64,000 nt of DNA, taken from assembly GCA_020444065.1 (NCBI GenBank), contig JAHLLQ010000004.1:62001-126000 (forward strand), in the 5' to 3' direction. This DNA comes from a bacterium (GTDB taxonomy: Bacteria; Sumerlaeota; Sumerlaeia; SLMS01; JAHLLQ01). Below the pieces are notes generated by a model. The model was not told the DNA's origin, did not search any database, and saw nothing but the letters and a program-made list of their open reading frames with translations. This document shows positions 61,912-64,000 of this stretch, one piece after another. How positions within the stretch are numbered: position 1 is the stretch's first letter; each line of letters opens with the position of its first letter. A program made the translations under genes and the position numbers.

Positions 61912-63507
61912 TTATCTGCGGCGACGGTTTTGTTCCTGCTCCTGCTGCAACTCGCGCAGTAAGCGTTCCGGATTGTAGACCGGATTCTCGCTGATGGCGG
62001 GTATTTGATTGAACAGGATCATGCTCGGAATATCGCCAGAGATAGATCCTTCGTTGTCCCGGTTGTCCTCACCAACGCTGTAGACGATGCCGACTGTGTT
62101 GCCGGAGCGCTCTGAGATGCGCTTGATGTAGCGCAGTGGACGGCCCCAACTGTCGACGGGAGGCAGAGCGTCGTCCCAATACGGTCCATTGTAGTTCGGC
62201 CAGTTGCCCATGTTCTCGCGCAGCACAGAGAAACCTTCCTCGGTCGTTGGTACGTGCCCCGTGTCCGCGGCGTATCGCCGGAATGCATCGGCGACAGAAT
62301 CGATGTACTGTCCCAGTTTATTGCGCGAGATGTAGTAATTCGCGGCCGCCATCTGGCCCGCCCACGCGGCGTTCTGAGCAGCCGTATCGCGGATCATCCC
62401 CTCCGCGACTCCACCGCCGACTCCACCGAGGCCCGCCACTGCTTCGTCAGCCCACGCGTCCCAGTTGTTGTATTCCCGGACGATCGCTTCGTTCAGAGGC
62501 ATCAGGGCCGAGATCTGCCCGTTCGGAAGAACCGTCACCATTTTGCCGCCCGGGACGTTTGTCGCAATCTGGGCCTTGGTCGATGCCACTCGCACCGAGC
62601 CATCGAGGACGGCCACGTTGACTCCCTGCCCCAAGTCATCGGAAACGCGGAAGATCGTACCCTGCACACCGGCGGTCACATTCGGTGTGCGCACAATGAA
62701 CTGTCCTTTGCCGCCGCGATCCTCGACTTCGCACCAGATCTTACCGCGCTTCAGGTTGATCGTAACATTGTCGTCGGTCAGCGTCGCCAACTCGATGTGA
62801 GAATGGCGAGGCAGACGAACGATGTCCTTATTCGTGCGGACAGTCAGGCGTGCCTGGGCATCCGCCGTCATGACCTCGGCGCCGGAGCGCAGATTGGTAT
62901 CGGTCGATACGGCCTGAAAATCAGTCATGGAAGGTTCCGCTTTGACCTGAACCGCCATGTCCTCAGGAATTCCAAAGACGACCGCATCCCATCCGAACGG
63001 CACTTCTGGCGCGACCACATCGGAACGCTTGAACTCGGGGATTCCGCCGCCGGTGCCCTGCTTCGGGCTCGTCGCTGCCGCAGAGGCCACTTGCGTATCC
63101 GATGCCGGAGCAAAGGGATTGTCTCCCGCCGAATCGCCGCCCCACAGGGCACTCACGTCGTCGCCTTCTGCTCCGCCACTCGCTCCGCCGAACGGGTTAT
63201 CGCCTGCCGAACCGCCGCCGAAGGGGTTGTTGCCTCCTCCGTTATTGCCGCCGAAGCCGCCTGTGTTGCCGCCAAAGCCGCCAGCAGTTCCGGAACCGCG
63301 AATGATCTGCTTCAGGTTCATCTTCAGGAATCGCAACTCGCCATAGCGCTCGGTCTTCAGGCGAATCTCGTCCTCATTCTCGAACGTGATTTCCCCCTGC
63401 ACTGTTCGACCGTTGAGCGTGACGACGGCATCGGCAACCGCCAGAGTTGTCAGCGCCAGGAAGCAGGCGCTTGCCAGGATTGCCAGCAGTGTTCGACGCA
63501 TTCTCAC
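61912..63507 (-). CDS. FecR-domain protein fused to a GspG-like pseudopilin domain
   Basis: A 531-residue exported protein. Signal peptide (1-25); a small beta motif (30-70) shared with the protein at 18501; a Gly/Asn/Phe-rich linker (72-140); a FecR domain (about 205-310: RTPNVTAGVQGTIFRV, NVAVLDGSVRV); then a C-terminal domain (about 400-490) with FRRYAADTGHVPTTEEGF, YWDDALPPVDSWGRPLRY and YSVGEDNRDNEGSISGDI, which follows the type II secretion major pseudopilin GspG head, including the calcium-binding Asp region. There is no prepilin N-terminus. GTG 63507 is 7 nt after GGGAG. Confidence 0.77.
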   Translation of the reverse strand: MRMRRTLLAILASACFLALTTLAVADAVVTLNGRTVQGEITFENEDEIRLKTERYGELRFLKMNLKQIIRGSGTAGGFGGNTGGFGGNNGGGNNPFGGGSAGDNPFGGASGGAEGDDVSALWGGDSAGDNPFAPASDTQVASAAATSPKQGTGGGIPEFKRSDVVAPEVPFGWDAVVFGIPEDMAVQVKAEPSMTDFQAVSTDTNLRSGAEVMTADAQARLTVRTNKDIVRLPRHSHIELATLTDDNVTINLKRGKIWCEVEDRGGKGQFIVRTPNVTAGVQGTIFRVSDDLGQGVNVAVLDGSVRVASTKAQIATNVPGGKMVTVLPNGQISALMPLNEAIVREYNNWDAWADEAVAGLGGVGGGVAEGMIRDTAAQNAAWAGQMAAANYYISRNKLGQYIDSVADAFRRYAADTGHVPTTEEGFSVLRENMGNWPNYNGPYWDDALPPVDSWGRPLRYIKRISERSGNTVGIVYSVGEDNRDNEGSISGDIPSMILFNQIPAISENPVYNPERLLRELQQEQEQNRRRR

Positions 63508-63616
63508 AAGTGTTCTCCCGAACCTTCCCGGTTCTTGATTCTTTTACCAAATCTTCGCACCACGGCACCGATTCGTCAAGTGCATCAGCCCCGCGATCCG
63601 TCGGCGACTCTCACTT

Positions 63617-64000
63617 CTAGGACCCGGAGCCCGGGGCCTTGAAGGGCTTGATCTTCCGCTGCAGCGAGGGGACGGGTCTGGTTGCTTCCCTCGTCTGCCT
63701 CTCGTCGAGTTGCCTGCCTTCGAATTTCTTCACCGGCTTTTCCTTTTCCGTGGCCCCAAAAACACGCCTTTTCTTTCCTGGAGGAGGCGTGTCCTCAACA
63801 ACGTATTGCCATGGGCGTCCGGCAAAGTCCTGTCCCGCCGGGATTCGGATGATCTGCACAAACTCGATCACGACGGGTTCGATGGGCCGGTCCATTTCAT
63901 TGCGCGAAACCTTGGCGATTGCGCTGACGACATCGAATCCTTCGACAACCCGGCCGAAAATTGTGTTCCGACCGTTCAAATGCGTCGGTGTGCTTTGCTT
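63617..64000 (-). CDS. cyclophilin-type peptidyl-prolyl isomerase (5' part beyond the window)
   Basis: The frame is open to the right edge. The visible segment STPTHLNGRNTIFGRVVEG is the C-terminal half of the cyclophilin barrel (HLDGKHTVFGKVVEG-type), with a basic, Lys/Arg-rich extension of about 60 residues. Assists protein folding by proline isomerisation. The N-terminal half and any signal peptide are not seen. Confidence 0.83.
   Translation of the reverse strand, partial: KQSTPTHLNGRNTIFGRVVEGFDVVSAIAKVSRNEMDRPIEPVVIEFVQIIRIPAGQDFAGRPWQYVVEDTPPPGKKRRVFGATEKEKPVKKFEGRQLDERQTREATRPVPSLQRKIKPFKAPGSGS

Overview
The window is 64 kb of GC-rich, gene-dense bacterial chromosome. The cell is diderm: there are TolB and a TonB/TolA-like protein, LpoB and YcfL-type outer-membrane lipoproteins, a WaaE/KdtX-like lipopolysaccharide core glycosyltransferase, a Wzy/WaaL-type O-antigen ligase and a periplasmic AmiC-type amidase. 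No single gene fixes the phylum. Several features (a 29-residue bS22/COX24-like ribosomal protein, a FecR-GspG fusion, many Ala/Gly-rich exported proteins without close relatives) would suit a little-cultured phylum near Sumerlaeota or Hydrogenedentota, but that is only an inference. I saw no rRNA, tRNA, CRISPR array, prophage or insertion sequence.

Layout. 0-9 kb: GT-C type membrane glycosyltransferases and unknown proteins, with ribF in the middle; its start appears to be a CTG codon. 9-10.6 kb: an orphan NtrC-type regulator overlapping an acylphosphatase gene. 10.6-11.4 kb: a Doc/AbrB-type toxin-antitoxin module with its own palindromic operator. 11.4-14.8 kb: a cupin protein, a deoxyhypusine-synthase-like protein and an AmiC-type amidase. 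14.9-18.3 kb: the most accessory-looking segment, a KAP-family NTPase overlapping a leucine-rich-repeat protein, divergent from a NERD nuclease-like protein. 18.5-26.4 kb: exported proteins, then a minus-strand run ending in O-antigen ligase/TPR and homoserine kinase (thrB). 26.6-29.4 kb: TerC and a BlaI/BlaR-like repressor-protease pair with an operator-like dyad. 29.8-38 kb: VOC protein, preA-cdd pyrimidine genes, sppA, cinA and moeA.

38-45 kb: a 2,031-residue hybrid histidine kinase ending in a PP2C phosphatase, followed upstream by a PHP phosphoesterase. 45-50.8 kb: two plus-strand runs with stop/start overlaps: xdhC, a 60-residue membrane protein, a WaaE-like transferase and ispE; then lpoB, a COG3014-like lipoprotein, ycfL-like and an ASCH protein. 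50.8-58.5 kb: a homocysteine methyltransferase/MTHFR fusion with degenerate zinc ligands, a PGPGW membrane protein, M28 peptidase, DEAD-box helicase, and an ECF sigma/anti-sigma/YbjQ run. 58.7-64 kb: trmL, the tiny bS22-like gene, tolB, a TonB/TolA-like gene, the FecR-GspG fusion and a partial cyclophilin.

Most genes are housekeeping or cell-envelope functions. The parts most worth a second look are the KAP/LRR/NERD locus, the kinase-phosphatase fusion, the FecR-GspG protein, the methyltransferase lacking zinc cysteines, and several palindromic regulatory sites.
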